From NCBI GenBank assembly GCA_007449985.2, contig VIIQ02000667.1, forward strand, positions 124,001 to 188,000: a stretch of DNA of 64,000 nucleotides, written 5' to 3'. Made by a program: the position numbers and the translations under genes. The stretch's first letter is position 1; each line of letters starts with the position of its first letter. The stretch comes from Desmodesmus armatus (Eukaryota; Chlorophyta; Chlorophyceae; Sphaeropleales; Scenedesmaceae). Shown here piece after piece: positions 21,405-33,000 of the stretch. Under the pieces are notes generated by a model. The model ran no database searches. It had not been told where the DNA came from and was given only the letters and a program-made list of their open reading frames with translations.

Positions 21405-24400
21405 CAGGGTTTAGGGTTCAGGGTTGAGGGCGAGGCTCTCACCTCATGTGGCCACTGCTGCTGTGGGAGCGGCAGCTTCAAGGCCGATAGCTGCAGCCAT
21501 GCTGTTGGTCTGCTGTGGTTGAGCCATGGTGCTGCTGCTGTGATTGTGGCGGGCCCAACGGCAGCAGCGCAGGTGTCTGCCGCCCAGCGGCGATCTGGGA
21601 TGGTTACCACAGACACTGACTGAGAGATGTTGAGACAGCGGCAGGGGTCCCTTACCTAGAACTACCTGGGTTTCTGGCAGGGTTCTATGGAGACTACGAA
21701 TACCGCACTTCCTGACCTGAGAGGCAGTTGCTGCTGCTTGCAGCACTGATCGTGGTGAATTGCAGGCTAGGCCTCCTGAGATGATCACAGGTCTTGTCAG
21801 ACCGCTAGGATTATTGCTGTCAGGGGGTCTTCAGGTGCAGGCTGAGCTCTGTACCTACAGCCGCAGACTGATATGTAGTAAGAGACTGGTGTATCTGTGC
21901 AACCTCACGTAGCATAGGACACTAGTCAGTCAGCATTCCTTGTAAAGGCAGGTCCCGCTGGGAGTACCTGTGTGTATGTGGTTCCCACAGCCTGTGCAAT
22001 CCGGGCTTTGTGTACCGCGGCGTTCCTGCTGAGAATGCAGGGCGCTTGTCCTTCAGTCCGCCTGCTGCAAACGCAGGCGGTGACCAAAGCATGTTTGTGT
22101 TTGTGGTGCAGGGGGGGTTGGGTATTTGTGGTACCCAATTTCGGCCAATTACAAGTGTGCCCTCCTGCGGCACGCAGGCCAGACCTGGACCATACTCAAA
22201 GCTTCTAATGGTTATAGGCTAGCATATTGTGCATTAACAGGGCCGCATGAGCCCTCTTCGAAAACCTGCCAATTTCACAGTCACGGCCAATTGCAACTGT
22301 GCACTACCAAGCACCCTTCGCGGGCAGCTGAGCCCTTCAAACGTTATGTATTGGTGTTGATCATTTACGAGTGCGCGTCCAGCTTGAATAGCGCGTGTTA
22401 CGCAAAGCACCTGAAAACGCAAATTCGATGTAATTACAAGTGCGAGTCAGCCAAAGCCCCAAGCAGCCCATCCGCTGGCGTTAGGCATTACCAAGCTTAT
22501 CATGCATGTTATAAGGCCACTTGATGAGCCAGGGGCCTCCGCAAGTTCCCAAGCTGCTGTCACATTGTACATCTTGCAGCACTCTCAGCTGATCAGGGCC
22601 CATCTTGGAGCTTCAGGCACAAACATGCGCTCTCTGTGAACATAAGAAACCGCACCAACTGTCCCAGCTTCAGTCAAAAGCCTCAAGGGGGTGTGATCCC
22701 CTCACATCATGTGACTCACATGGCCACCACCACCCTGGCCTGAGCCTTGCTTGTTGATTGATGGCCTGAACAGCAAGCTGGCTGTGCGTGATAGGCCTAG
22801 CTGCAGTCACGCAGGCGCAGCGCAATGTCTGCTAGGTGGTCAACCCGCACTCAGTGCAAGGTTGCGGCAGCTGGTCCCCCGAACGTCAACAGCTGTGCAT
22901 GATTGTTTGCAGACTAGCGCTTCTTCCATGGCTGCTAGTCAGGCTTCCAGCAGCTGTGCTGAAGATGCAATCTGTGGCTTATCGGCTCAAATGCTTGTTG
23001 ACAGCAGCAGCACTGTCCAGTGATTCCGCCGGTGGTGACTGGTGGGTAGTGCCAGCCTCAGCTTGCAGCAGAGTGCCACTCTGCCGGGCAGAGCTTCTGC
23101 TTGGAGAGCATCCCACTCATAGTCACTCCCAGATCACGCCCACGGAAACGTCAGACTTGGGCTACTGTTGACACATCAGCTGAACAAAGACGCACAACAT
23201 GACCGCCAGTCAGCAGCAGCACCGTGGTGCTGCTGCCACACCAGCAGCTGCAGAACACCACAGAGACATGCAGCAAGGGGCCCAACAAGCTGCACTGCAC
23301 GTACAGCACGGCACGTCGTTCTCCAACAGCAGTGGCCTACCCGAGGGGACGGGCCCTGGCGGCACTGCTGCCGTACGAACTTCTGCCGTCCCTCCTGCCG
23401 TCCCTACTGTCACCAGCAGTGACTATGTGCCTAGCTTGAAGTCTCCACCCTTTATGCAGATGCTAGTGGTTCGCGTTTCAGTGGCAGCAGCAGTCCGGGG
23501 TGCCAGGCCATCGTGCATGCCCTGCCCGGCCCTGCAGCGCAAGGGCCTTGCAGCACACAAACCGGTTGGCACACACAAACTGGGTGCTGCCTACTCCAAT
23601 GTTGCACGGTTGTCTTTGCATACTGTCATGGCCGTTATGTTTCTTGCTGGACTGGCAAACTGCCTGAACAAGCTAGACTGCAGTAGATTCTGCCATGACC
23701 TGCCTTCAGCTATCGACAGCTGTTAGCGTGCACACATTGCCTGATCTCAGGAGCCCTTTGTGCATGTTATCCATGCTTGCACAAGCGAGTTTACATGCTT
23801 GCTGGACCCTTGGCCCTGTCATGTTTTGGGCACCTCATCCTGCAGAGCTGCACTTGTTGCACCAAGTCTGCCCTCTGTTGGCACCAGGGTGCAGTGTGGA
23901 ACACGGCACGAGCCTCAAAACATGCAACCGTGATAGTTCGGTTCTGACCTTAAAACCCTGCTTGCAAGCCAACCAGACAGCTTCAAGCCCCCTGACCCTC
24001 AGAACCCTGCAACCCCCACCAAGCCGGGCCTAAGGGTGTACCACACCCGCTGCCGCGGGTGTAAGTTCATCCCACAAATATGGAACATTCGCCAGGTGCG
24101 GCCACAACCGCATGTTTGTGCTATGCTATGTTTGTTGGTGTTTGGCTGGCTGCTGCCATTTTTTTCTCAAAGCCCTTCACCCACTGGTGGCGGCTTGTGG
24201 CAAACAGTGCAGCCATCGTTCATCTTTCCGCTTCGTTTCACCCACTGGCAAGCTTACTGTGTTGTAAAAGTAAGATGGTGGATTTGCTATGTTGGCACTG
24301 CTGATGCAAAGAGGTTGTGCCAATCTGTGGTGCTCCAGGATCTTGTGCTGACATGCCAGAAAGAGGTTTCACAGCGTCAGATAATGATCCTTGAATATCT

Positions 24401-24559
24401 GGGATTTTCACCAGCAGCTTGCACTAACCGTTAGTTGTGAGTTTGTGACCTGAAGGTTTGAAAACATTCGACGCAACTGGCAGTTTTGAGTGCTCAGCCA
24501 ACAGTTCAACGTTTGTACTGGCACAATCCTACCGCACTGCGAATGCTTCACGCTCTACA
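21405..24559. other. gene-poor region
   Basis: About 3.1 kb with only one weak candidate gene (23199-23726). The rest shows short open frames on both strands and no domain. A short TTTAGGG-like run after 21408 has only about three degenerate units. Confidence 0.4.
23199..23726 (+). CDS. doubtful small protein, unrecognised
   Basis: An open frame of 175 codons starts at an ATG in a good context (ACAACATGACC). It begins with a Gln/Ala/His/Thr-rich stretch (MTASQQQHRGAAATPAAAEH) and later has one possible membrane helix (MAVMFLAGLANCL). No domain is recognised and no partner exons were found. It could equally be chance open sequence, since CAG-rich DNA tends to lack stops. Confidence 0.25.
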   Translation: MTASQQQHRGAAATPAAAEHHRDMQQGAQQAALHVQHGTSFSNSSGLPEGTGPGGTAAVRTSAVPPAVPTVTSSDYVPSLKSPPFMQMLVVRVSVAAAVRGARPSCMPCPALQRKGLAAHKPVGTHKLGAAYSNVARLSLHTVMAVMFLAGLANCLNKLDCSRFCHDLPSAIDSC

Positions 24560-25234
24560 CCTGTCCTGAAGTCTGCTGCACACTGCAAATTGGAAGATAT
24601 GAAGACGTGGTTGGATCAAGAAGGTCAGCTTTTGCTGCAAATGTTTCTGCACATCAACATTATCGGTTCAACCCAACATGTGCCGCTGCATGACTCAACT
24701 GATAAGTTACCCTCATGCTGCCGTACGATTAGGTGCCACAGCTTAGTATCGCTACGCACGGTAAACACACACAAGAGCACATGCTGGTAGCTTCACATAT
24801 AAATGTGACACGGCCAACTGGTTGGCAGCATGAAGCGAACTACGTGCTTGAAGTGCCGCCACAGACTCGACATAAGAGCACCAACAAAGGTATGCCCCTT
24901 CCCATCTGCCAACCAAACACATATCATATGTGGCATGTGCTGGGGCACAGGCAGAGACCAGCCAGAGGGCTGTGCCGCCGCAAAGCTTTGCACTGCATTC
25001 GTCAGGCTGTTTATTCATAAACCAGGCAACTTTCCTGGTGGTGTGTGCTGTGAGTAAGGGTGTGCTGTGCAGTAAGAAAACGGCACATTAACACTACTGA
25101 TAACCCTGTGATTGGCATGCTCAACTGTACATGTAGCAAACTGGCCAAGTACTCAGCCATCCCAACAGTCAACCAGGCGCGCAACTACCCAACCGGGAGT
25201 CCCACTGATCGGATCTTGTTCTTCAAGCTGAAGT
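24560..25234. repeat. 3' flank of gene A, matched by the flank of gene B
   Basis: Blocks here recur in order at about 28895-29560: a segment containing AGTCTGCTGCACACTGC, a GCCAACCAAACACA block, and a GATGCTCAACTGTACATG block followed by GCCAAGT and CTCAGCCATCCCAACAG. This marks the left part of a tandem segmental duplication. No gene is seen in either copy. Confidence 0.75.
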
Positions 25235-27719
25235 TCAGCCCTTGTGGTAGCTGTAGTGCTTGCCGTGTCCGTGTCCCTTGACCAGGAACACAACCTTGTA
25301 CTTCTCACACTTCTTCTTCTTGTCATCGTCACACTTGTCGTCCTTTTCACACTTGCTGCACTTCTCCTTCTCACACTCCTCGTCATCCTTCTCACACTCA
25401 TCGTCATCCTCATCATCCTTCTTCTCCTTCTTCTTAACCACCTTGATCTGCAGCCACAGCGGTGGACGGTTATAACATGATTAGTCATTGCATATGTGCC
25501 TGATGTGTCACACAGTGTACCCCACTTGTAGCAATTGAGTGCTGTGTTCTTCGGCATTGCCGGCTGGCCACAGGTGCAGGGAGCATGCCAATCAGCAACA
25601 CGCGGTTGCCAACCGCGCAGTTGACAGTCCGTGACTTTCAAAATCACATGTATCTACACTATATCAAGCCTCAAGTTTGCGCCAATACATGTAACACCTG
25701 ATGACTCACCTCCACTACTTTCTTCTCCTCCTTTTCCTCCTCATCTTCCTTCTCAACCTTCACAACCTTGATCTGCGAGGGAGCAGGAGCATGCGCACAC
25801 TGTCAGCAAGACGCTCAGCGATGTGACATCATCAAGAGGCAAGGGCTGCAGGGCAACGTTGAATCACAGCGCAGCTTGTTGCAGCCCATCACAACGGCGC
25901 CTGCACCCACTGTTATGAGGATCTGGCTCCCGGAGTGATCATGAGCCACAACGTTGCATCCAAGCGTTGCAACTCCCGGGGGCTTGAGACAGCACCACTA
26001 GCTACTGCAAAGACCCTGATGCAAAGTCTCTAAGGCAACAGCCCCTGCAGAGTGCCGTTGTGGCCCGGCCCTTGCCCTCAGCATGTTGCGCAGTAATCAT
26101 TACTGAAGCTTTCAGTGTGGCAGAGAAGGTGGTCACTAGTAGTGATCACCCGGTAGCCTACTGTGGTAGGTACTAGTAGTGATCACCCGGTAGCCCTGAG
26201 GGTGAGTCACCCTTCTGTATGTGCCATAGCCAGCATCCATGTATACAGCAGCATGCAGGGCGCTCACATTTTTCTTGTCCTTGCACTTGTCGTCACACTT
26301 CTTGCACTTGTCATCCTTCTCACACTTCTTCTCGCAGTCACACTCCTCCTCCTCATCCTCGTCCTCCTTCTTCTCATCCTTCTTGAAAACGATGTAGGCA
26401 GATTTGCCGTGATTTAAAGCCTGTGACTGTACTCTGCGGGACAGCAGACAAGTGGGCAGCCAGACAGATCACTTCACTGTGTTTGTGTGTGCATGCGTGC
26501 ATGCGCGCGCAAGCGTGTGTGTAAAGCCTTGCGTAAGTTCCGGGGAACTGCACCATTCGAATTGACCAGCATCCCAAAAGGCAAGGGACTGAAGCAAGGT
26601 GTTTATGCACAAACATTGCACATGCAAGCAACAAGAAGGGTGTACCAAGTGCATTGAAATTTTCCAAGGGAAGTACCAGACGCGGCCTAGTAGGCTAGCC
26701 TACTACGCAGCGCTGCGAGCCAAGTAACTTACTTCCTGTCATCAACTTCCTTGATGCACCATGGAGGCGAGGCAGGAACTCGTGATCCTCTGCAGTAGCA
26801 ACAGTGTGGGGCAGCAGCACACACAAAGGCTGAGACACAGACCCTCGAGTCAAAGGCGATGAGCTTCATGCCGGCGGCACGTTCTCGACCGGCCGTGTGT
26901 GGCAAATGCGACGCCACTAATACGCTCAAGTGAAGCAGTAGTGCATTGAGTGCATTTGTGCGGCAATTGTGCTGCATGGTTGCTGCCAGCACAAGTGATG
27001 TGTGGACACAGCTGTTATGCCCAGCACCCAGGAGTGCTTGTGGAGACTGCAAGCTGTTGTTGCCGTACCCCCACCCACAGATGCTGCTGTGGCAGCAGCT
27101 AGCATGCCAAAGATACCCCCAGCGGACACCGACTGATGCCAGTGGATCCGCAAACACAAGCCAGCTCACCTTGGCTGGCAGATGCAGGCAGCAGCACAGC
27201 TGGAGGGGCAGACGAAGGGGTTCCAGAGTCGGTGCATTGGGGTTGACGCGCATTGTCCGGGGGTGTTTTGGCAAGGAGAACCAGACGGGTTGCAAGCAGC
27301 ACACGAGCAGCAGCAAACAGGGGGAGAGTAAGGAGAATGGAAGTGATGGGCAAGGCCACCCTGTGCAAGACGTTTACTACCAGCCCTGACAAGAAAGGGG
27401 TTGGCAACTGCTGCTGCTTCTGGAAGCAAATTTTCAGTCAGACAGTGCGCTGCCAGCTGCTTCGCTGCAGCAAGCACACCAACGAATGCCTTGGAATAAA
27501 TGACATTCGCGGCGAGGTTGTGCATTGAATGCGTTCTGACAAGGGGGTGAGTAAATCGTGCCCGTCATATCATGAGGGAATATGACTGGCGCAAGTCGCA
27601 GCGCTGGCCCCTTTGAACGCGTTTTAGCGCCTGAAGACTGCTTCAGTGCAAATCTTATCCGATTTGTACCCACCTGCTACAGCGCACGCCACGAGCAGGG
27701 TCAACAGGACAGACTTCAT
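25235..27719 (-). pseudogene. gene A: secreted Lys/Asp/Glu/Cys-rich protein, frame broken
   Basis: Exons by comparison with gene B: 27719-27674 (signal peptide MKSVLLTLLVACAVA), 26789-26733 ([16 protein letters not shown]), 26433-26268 ([20 protein letters not shown] type), 25772-25710 (IKVVKVEKEDEEEKEEKK), 25447-25235. The last exon encodes acidic/basic clusters with regularly spaced Cys and ends in GHGHGKHYSYHKG, then TGA. Near the start of the third exon the sequence is two bases longer than in gene B, so the frame carried from the signal peptide meets a TAA. A different acceptor could only rescue it with another change of phase. The downstream exons remain open and in phase with each other. 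Either it is a recently broken paralogue or it uses a splice pattern I cannot see. The family is not known to me. Confidence 0.65.
26122..26196. repeat. short direct repeat, each unit with an inner palindrome
   Basis: The block ACTAGTAGTGATCACCCGG plus TAGCC occurs twice about 40 bases apart within an intron of gene A. Each copy contains CACTAGTAGTG- or GTGATCAC-type self-complementary bases. Confidence 0.7.
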
Positions 27720-28118
27720 TCTGACTGCAGCAGGTCAATGACTGCAACGAGTCGAAAGGCTGAAATTGTGGATGCCTCTGTGGAGAATGCATTCGCTGCA
27801 GACGCGCATTTGTATGTGTGAATTGGTAGGAATATTCTGAAGCGCGCGAGGCGCGCACGACACCAACACGCCCAACATGCTCATGCTACGCCACCCCCAG
27901 AGGCGTAGATCTACGTCACAGGTCTCTGTCTCTGGCGAAAGCGTAGACTTTCACCCCCTCTTCTTTCCCTACCCCGGAACAGAGACAATCTTGGATGGCG
28001 AGGTATAGCTTGCGCCGCGCCGCGCCTCAATCGTTGTCGCACTTCAGCCCCACCATCCGAACGCAAATTCAAAGTAGGATGCATAGGATGTCGAAACCCG
28101 TCTTTGGCTTGAACGAGG
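27720..28118. promoter_or_regulatory. divergent promoter region between gene A and a RING fragment
   Basis: The block at 27989-28050 (TTGGATGGCGAGGTATAGCT, then GCGCCGCGCCGCG, then a GCACTTCA stretch) matches 42007-42060 in the corresponding gap beside gene B. It contains a GAGGTATA element that could serve as a TATA box. Conservation between the duplicated gaps, while surrounding bases differ, suggests a shared control region, but this is inference. Confidence 0.45.
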
Positions 28119-28189
28119 ATGAATGAGTGCGTTCCAAGCGGCCACAGCCAAGTCCAGGGGGTAACCTGCTCCGGCAGCCTACAATATCA

Positions 28190-28679
28190 ATCCTGGCGCC
28201 GGCGCTGCTGCTGCAGAGCCCCACACCCCACCAGCGCTCAAGGCAGCTGCCCGCCCAGGTTTGCTCCAGCTCCATCCGACCACCCACCAGCACGCAGCAG
28301 CCACTGCCGCAGCAGCAGCAGCAGCAGCAGCTGCAGCTGTGGCTCCAAGTGCGGCCGCAGCCGCTTACTCCCGTGACTGTGTGGAGGTCCTTCCGAGTGT
28401 GCTGGCCACTGACCAGGGCCTTGGAGCAATCACTCCAAAATTTGTGATTGGGCTGTGGGGGCTGCAGCAAGGTTTGTGATAGCAGCGCCAACCTGTGACC
28501 TTGACAGCGCAATCAATGGCATCATCACGATGGTGTTGATCACCTCATTTGTGATCATGCCTATGCTCTGTTTGTTCACAGTCTGCGGCTGCTGCGCACA
28601 GTTGCTATCACGACTGAACCAGCCTTTGGAATTCAGTACGCATCCTGGAGGTAAGCTGCCTGACTGTCAGGTCTTGTGA
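28190..28679 (+). pseudogene. truncated, frameshifted copy of the RING membrane gene
   Basis: Matches the second exon of the gene at 55218-56425: LLLQSPTPHQRSRQLP, a poly-Gln run, TPVTVWRSFRV, then after a frame change GAAARFVIAAPT and a hydrophobic stretch IITMVLITSFVIMPMLCLF. The RING exon is absent. The fragment follows gene A head to head, in the same arrangement as 42337-43581 beside gene B. Confidence 0.8.
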
Positions 28680-28869
28680 CGGACACCAGCTGCAGCGTCC
28701 TCCCCCTAGGGCAGTACAGCACTGGGCATGGACACACCTGCGTGCGGTGATCGCTGCAGCTGCATTCTGACGGCGTAGCCTACAGTGGCTGTTTGTACGG
28801 CTGCACACAGCACGGCTGGCTTGATGCCGCGAGCAGTTTGGCAGCCTCGCAGGTTGGCAGCCGCATACA

Positions 28870-30036
28870 TAGAAAAGCAGGCCGTTTCAAGCTATACACC
28901 TTGCGTCAAGTCTGCTGCACACTGCTAAATTGGGTGGTAGGAAGTGTCTGGTCGGAACTTGTCTGGTCAAATCCACCAGCCTCACTGCAAGTGCTGCCGA
29001 TCAACATGTGGCATTGAGTGCAACTGATGAATTACCCCCCTGCTGGCTCAATGAGTAGATGCCACACATATGGTGTGGTGAACACACAAACACATGTTGG
29101 TTGCTTCCGAAGTGTGACAAATAATCGTGACACTGCCCCAACTCAACTCATCAGCATGAACCCGAATACACATTCATGAAGTGCCGCTACCAACTCGGTA
29201 GGTGATGCACCAAGGAGATACATCCCTACCTACTGCCAACCAAACACACGTGGCATGTGCAGGGGCACAGCCAGTGACCACCCAGTGGGCGTTTGCACTG
29301 CAAGCTGGGATTGCACTGCATTCGTCACGAGCGCCGCCTGGCAGGCTGGCTTTTGATGGTGGCAACTTGCCCTTGGAGTGTGCTACGCAATAAAGGAAAC
29401 GACACATTCACCCAACTGCTAATCATTGTCGGACACACAAGTGCCGCACAGGCGGCCTTTGAATGAGTGGGATGCTCAACTGTACATGCAGCAAGCTGGC
29501 CAAGTGCTCAGCCATCCCAACAGCGCACCAGACACGCAACTTTGCGACGAAAACTTTGCGTCGTGCCAAGCATACTGCCACAGACGTTTACCCCAGACTA
29601 TGCAATGCCTTGAACAAGTCATATTTACCCCGCAAAACTACCCAAGCCAGTGCCCAGTCTGCAACCGTGGATGCAAGTCATCCAGAAGTGGTGCAGACCT
29701 TTGCATGCATTAGATGCATTGTCAAAGGCACCACAGAGCACCCCATAGTAGCTAGCAACTTGATTGAACCACCCATAGCTAGCAACTGGATTGAACCACC
29801 CACACCATCAGCAGGGCACATTACCACAAACCTCACTTCTGTAACCAGGGTATTATTCTGCTGATGTTTCTCTTGATAACAGCTGCTGCTTGCCCAGACC
29901 CTCCCAAAAACCCAATGATGCCGCTTGGCAAGCGCACTCGCAACTGCCAGCAGACAAAAACAGCTATGCTGGACACATTGTCTGACAATGTGAGTGCCTG
30001 GCCTGCCCGTTGCTCAGGTGTTTTTCACACTGAAGT
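28870..30036. repeat. 3' flank of gene B, duplicate of 24560-25234
   Basis: The left part (to about 29560) is homologous to the flank of gene A. The right part is further diverged and holds a short repeat of TAGCTAGCAACT-TGATTGAACCACCCA type near 29748-29795. No gene is seen. Confidence 0.65.
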
Positions 30037-33000
30037 TCACCCCTTGTGGTAGCCGTACCGGTGGCCATGGCCGTGTGACTTGACCACGTACACAACCTGG
30101 TACTTCTCACACTTTTTCTTGTCACACTTGTCATCCTCCTCACACTTGCTGCACTTCTCCTTCTCACACTTGTCATCACACTCAACATCCTTCTTCTCAA
30201 CCACCTTGACCTGCAGCAACGGCGGGTGACAGCCAAAACATGAATGCAAGCAGTGCGTCAGGACAATAGTATGTATGCTTCAAGCCTTGTGACATGCCGC
30301 ATCTGTGACGGTCACCACTGTTGGTGGGGGCGCAGGTATGACAGACCATTCGTCACAAATGCACAGGCTCGGCTGCACTGCAATGCACTGCAATGCAGTG
30401 CATGCAATTGTGCCGCGCCTCAAATGATTTGAGGCTGCAATGCTGCATCAAAAAGAAGCATGATCTTCGACAATGCCGGATTTGTCGGTGAAGTCCGACT
30501 TCCCGGGGTTGTTAGGTCAATAACTGCACACTGTAGGGGCCCCTATAGGGCCCCTACAGTGTGCACAGCACAGTTTTCACCCTGTGATGACTCATCGGAC
30601 CCAGGCTGCGCCACTACATGGGACACCTGATGACTCATCTTCACCTTTGCATCTGCCTTGGCCTTAGCATCGGCCTCCACCACCTCCACCTTCTTGAGCT
30701 CAGGCTCCTTCTTCTCCTCAACAACCTTCACATCAGCCTTGGAGTCAGCCTGCAAACATTCACAAAGTGGACAAGGAACACAAAGTGCCACCTTACAGAG
30801 GCCAGCGCTGCGCTCATATGCCAGACATCGTCTGCGCTGCTGTGCAACACACGCGCACTGGCAGCTGACCCTCAACAGCTTTTTGACAACAGCCTGGGCG
30901 GTCCCAGACCGAATGAATTTACTATTTGGACACTGTCTAATCCCACCTTGGTGTCAGCCTTGACAACCTCCACCTTCTTCTCAGGCTCCTTCTCCTCCAC
31001 CACAACCTTCTTCTCGCCCGCCTTGTCATCATCCTTCTTCTCCTCAACAACCTTCACATCGGCCTTGGACTCAGCCTGCAGGCAATTGCAGCAGTGAGAC
31101 ATGGACCGCTAACTGTGCGGCCCGCATGATGCAGTTTCAACACCTGCGTAAGGAGATCACTAGTCATTTGGACGCCGGCAGCAGGAATCAGCATCGCCAA
31201 TGTACAGTGTAATAGATAGCTGCGTACTCGAGATGCTTCTGTGCATTGTATTCTCTTGCAGAGTCAACAACTGCAGTTCACTTTGCGTGCCTTGCAAAAG
31301 TGTATCACACAACAACCGGTATCGGAGGGCTATCCCTAATTGACAGTGACTCAAGCCCAGGTGCCCAGGGTGAACACATCAGCATGCTCGACGCAGGCTG
31401 CTGCTGTGTGGCTTGGTGCCGCACCAACTCTGCAGTATGCTGTTGCTCCTCCTGCAGCTCCTCTGTTACCATTTGGATCCTTTTCCTGATTGCCATTGCC
31501 TTTGCCATTGCCCTTGCAGATGCTTCAGTACAACGTGGCACTGTAAGCTGAACTTCATAATGGCAATTTCTGCCCGGCATTTATGCTGCCCTGCGTTGCA
31601 GCCAGAGACTGAGTCTCACCTCCTTGGCTGCATGGGCCTTGTCCTTCTGCTCAACCTCGGCCTTCACACGGGCCTCAGCATCAGCCTTGCTCTTCGCCTC
31701 TGCCTCTGCCTTAGCCTGCAACACAAAGGGGGTGTCACACATGCGGCATGGACGAAGAGAGTACTTACCGAATGAGTCATGCGCACTCAGGGGTTGAAAT
31801 GTTCGGAGCCATGACCTGCAGACTGCAGCTGCAGTTTGCAAACAAGCTGAGGTTGAAAGGCAGATCATCACCCACCTTGGCTTCTGCCTCTGCCTTGGCT
31901 TTAGCCTCGCCCTCAGCCTTGCTCTGCGCTTCTGCCTCTGCCTTGGCCTTGGCCTCGCCCTCTGCCTTGGCCTTGGCCTCGACCTCTGCCTTGGCCTTGG
32001 CCTCGCCCTCTGCCTTGGCCTTAGCCTCGCCCTCTGCCTTGGCCTTGGCCTCGCCCTCTGCCTTGGCCTTAGCCTCTCCCTCTGCCTTAGCCTGCAACAC
32101 CAAGGGATGTGCATAAGGCGAGAGCCTTTTCGGAACACTCACCAAAATGAGTGGACTGCAAACTTGGGCAGAAGAATGTTGGGAGCCCTGGCATGCAGAT
32201 TACAGCTGTCACAGCGTTGTGCCACACGCTTGAATGATTCACGATGGTATCAAATGCACAGCCAGTCACCGACCTTGGCCTCGCCCTCTGCCTTTGCCTT
32301 AGCCTCGCCCTCTGCCTTTGCCTTAGCCTCGCCCTCTGCCTTTGCCTTAGCCTCGCCCTCTGCCTTTGCCTTAGCCTCGCCCTCTGCCTTTGCCTTAGCC
32401 TCGCCCTCTGCCTTGGCCTTAGCCTCGCCCTCTGCCTTGGCCTTAGCCTCGCCCTCTGCCTTGGCCTTAGCCTCGCCCTCTGCCTTGGCCTTAGCCTCGC
32501 CCTCTGCCTTTGCCTTAGCCTCGCCCTCTGCCTTGGCCTACAACACCAAGGGGATTTCCATGGAGCAAGAGACCAGTCACCGGGATGAGCAATGCAAGGA
32601 ACTTTTGAGAGCCTCATGATGCTGCACAAGCTCCCATTGCCTGTAGTGTGCATTCAAGCTGAGGGCCAACTCAGACCATCACCCACCTTTGCCTCTGCCT
32701 CAGCCTTTGCCTGAGCTTCTGCTCCACTCTTCACGATAGCCTCAGCCTTGGCCTTGGCCTGGGGGGGGGGGCACACAGAACAAACCATGGCATGTCATAT
32801 TTGGAGGGCAAAAGATACAGCCATGTCAGGGTGCTGTGCTGCAGTGGAACTCGTACATGACATCACCCCGGTTATGAAAAAACAATATACACTTACTTGC
32901 AGCCATCACAGTCACCGTGTAGTACAAGCACGTGGTCTGTCAAGACACTAATGGCACACAAGGAGTGGCAGTGCCACCGTGGCAGCAGGCTGCTGCCAAT

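Noticed and set aside
21408..21432. telomere-like TTTAGGG run
   Set aside because: Only about three degenerate units directly after a stop codon; too short for an interstitial telomere.
24080..24304. 75-codon frame with a possible membrane helix
   Set aside because: Short, no partner exons and no recognisable family; chance cannot be excluded.
32107..32619. plus-strand frame of LASPSALA repeats
   Set aside because: Antisense of the AKAKAEGE minisatellite of gene B, which has matching exon ends and phases on the minus strand.
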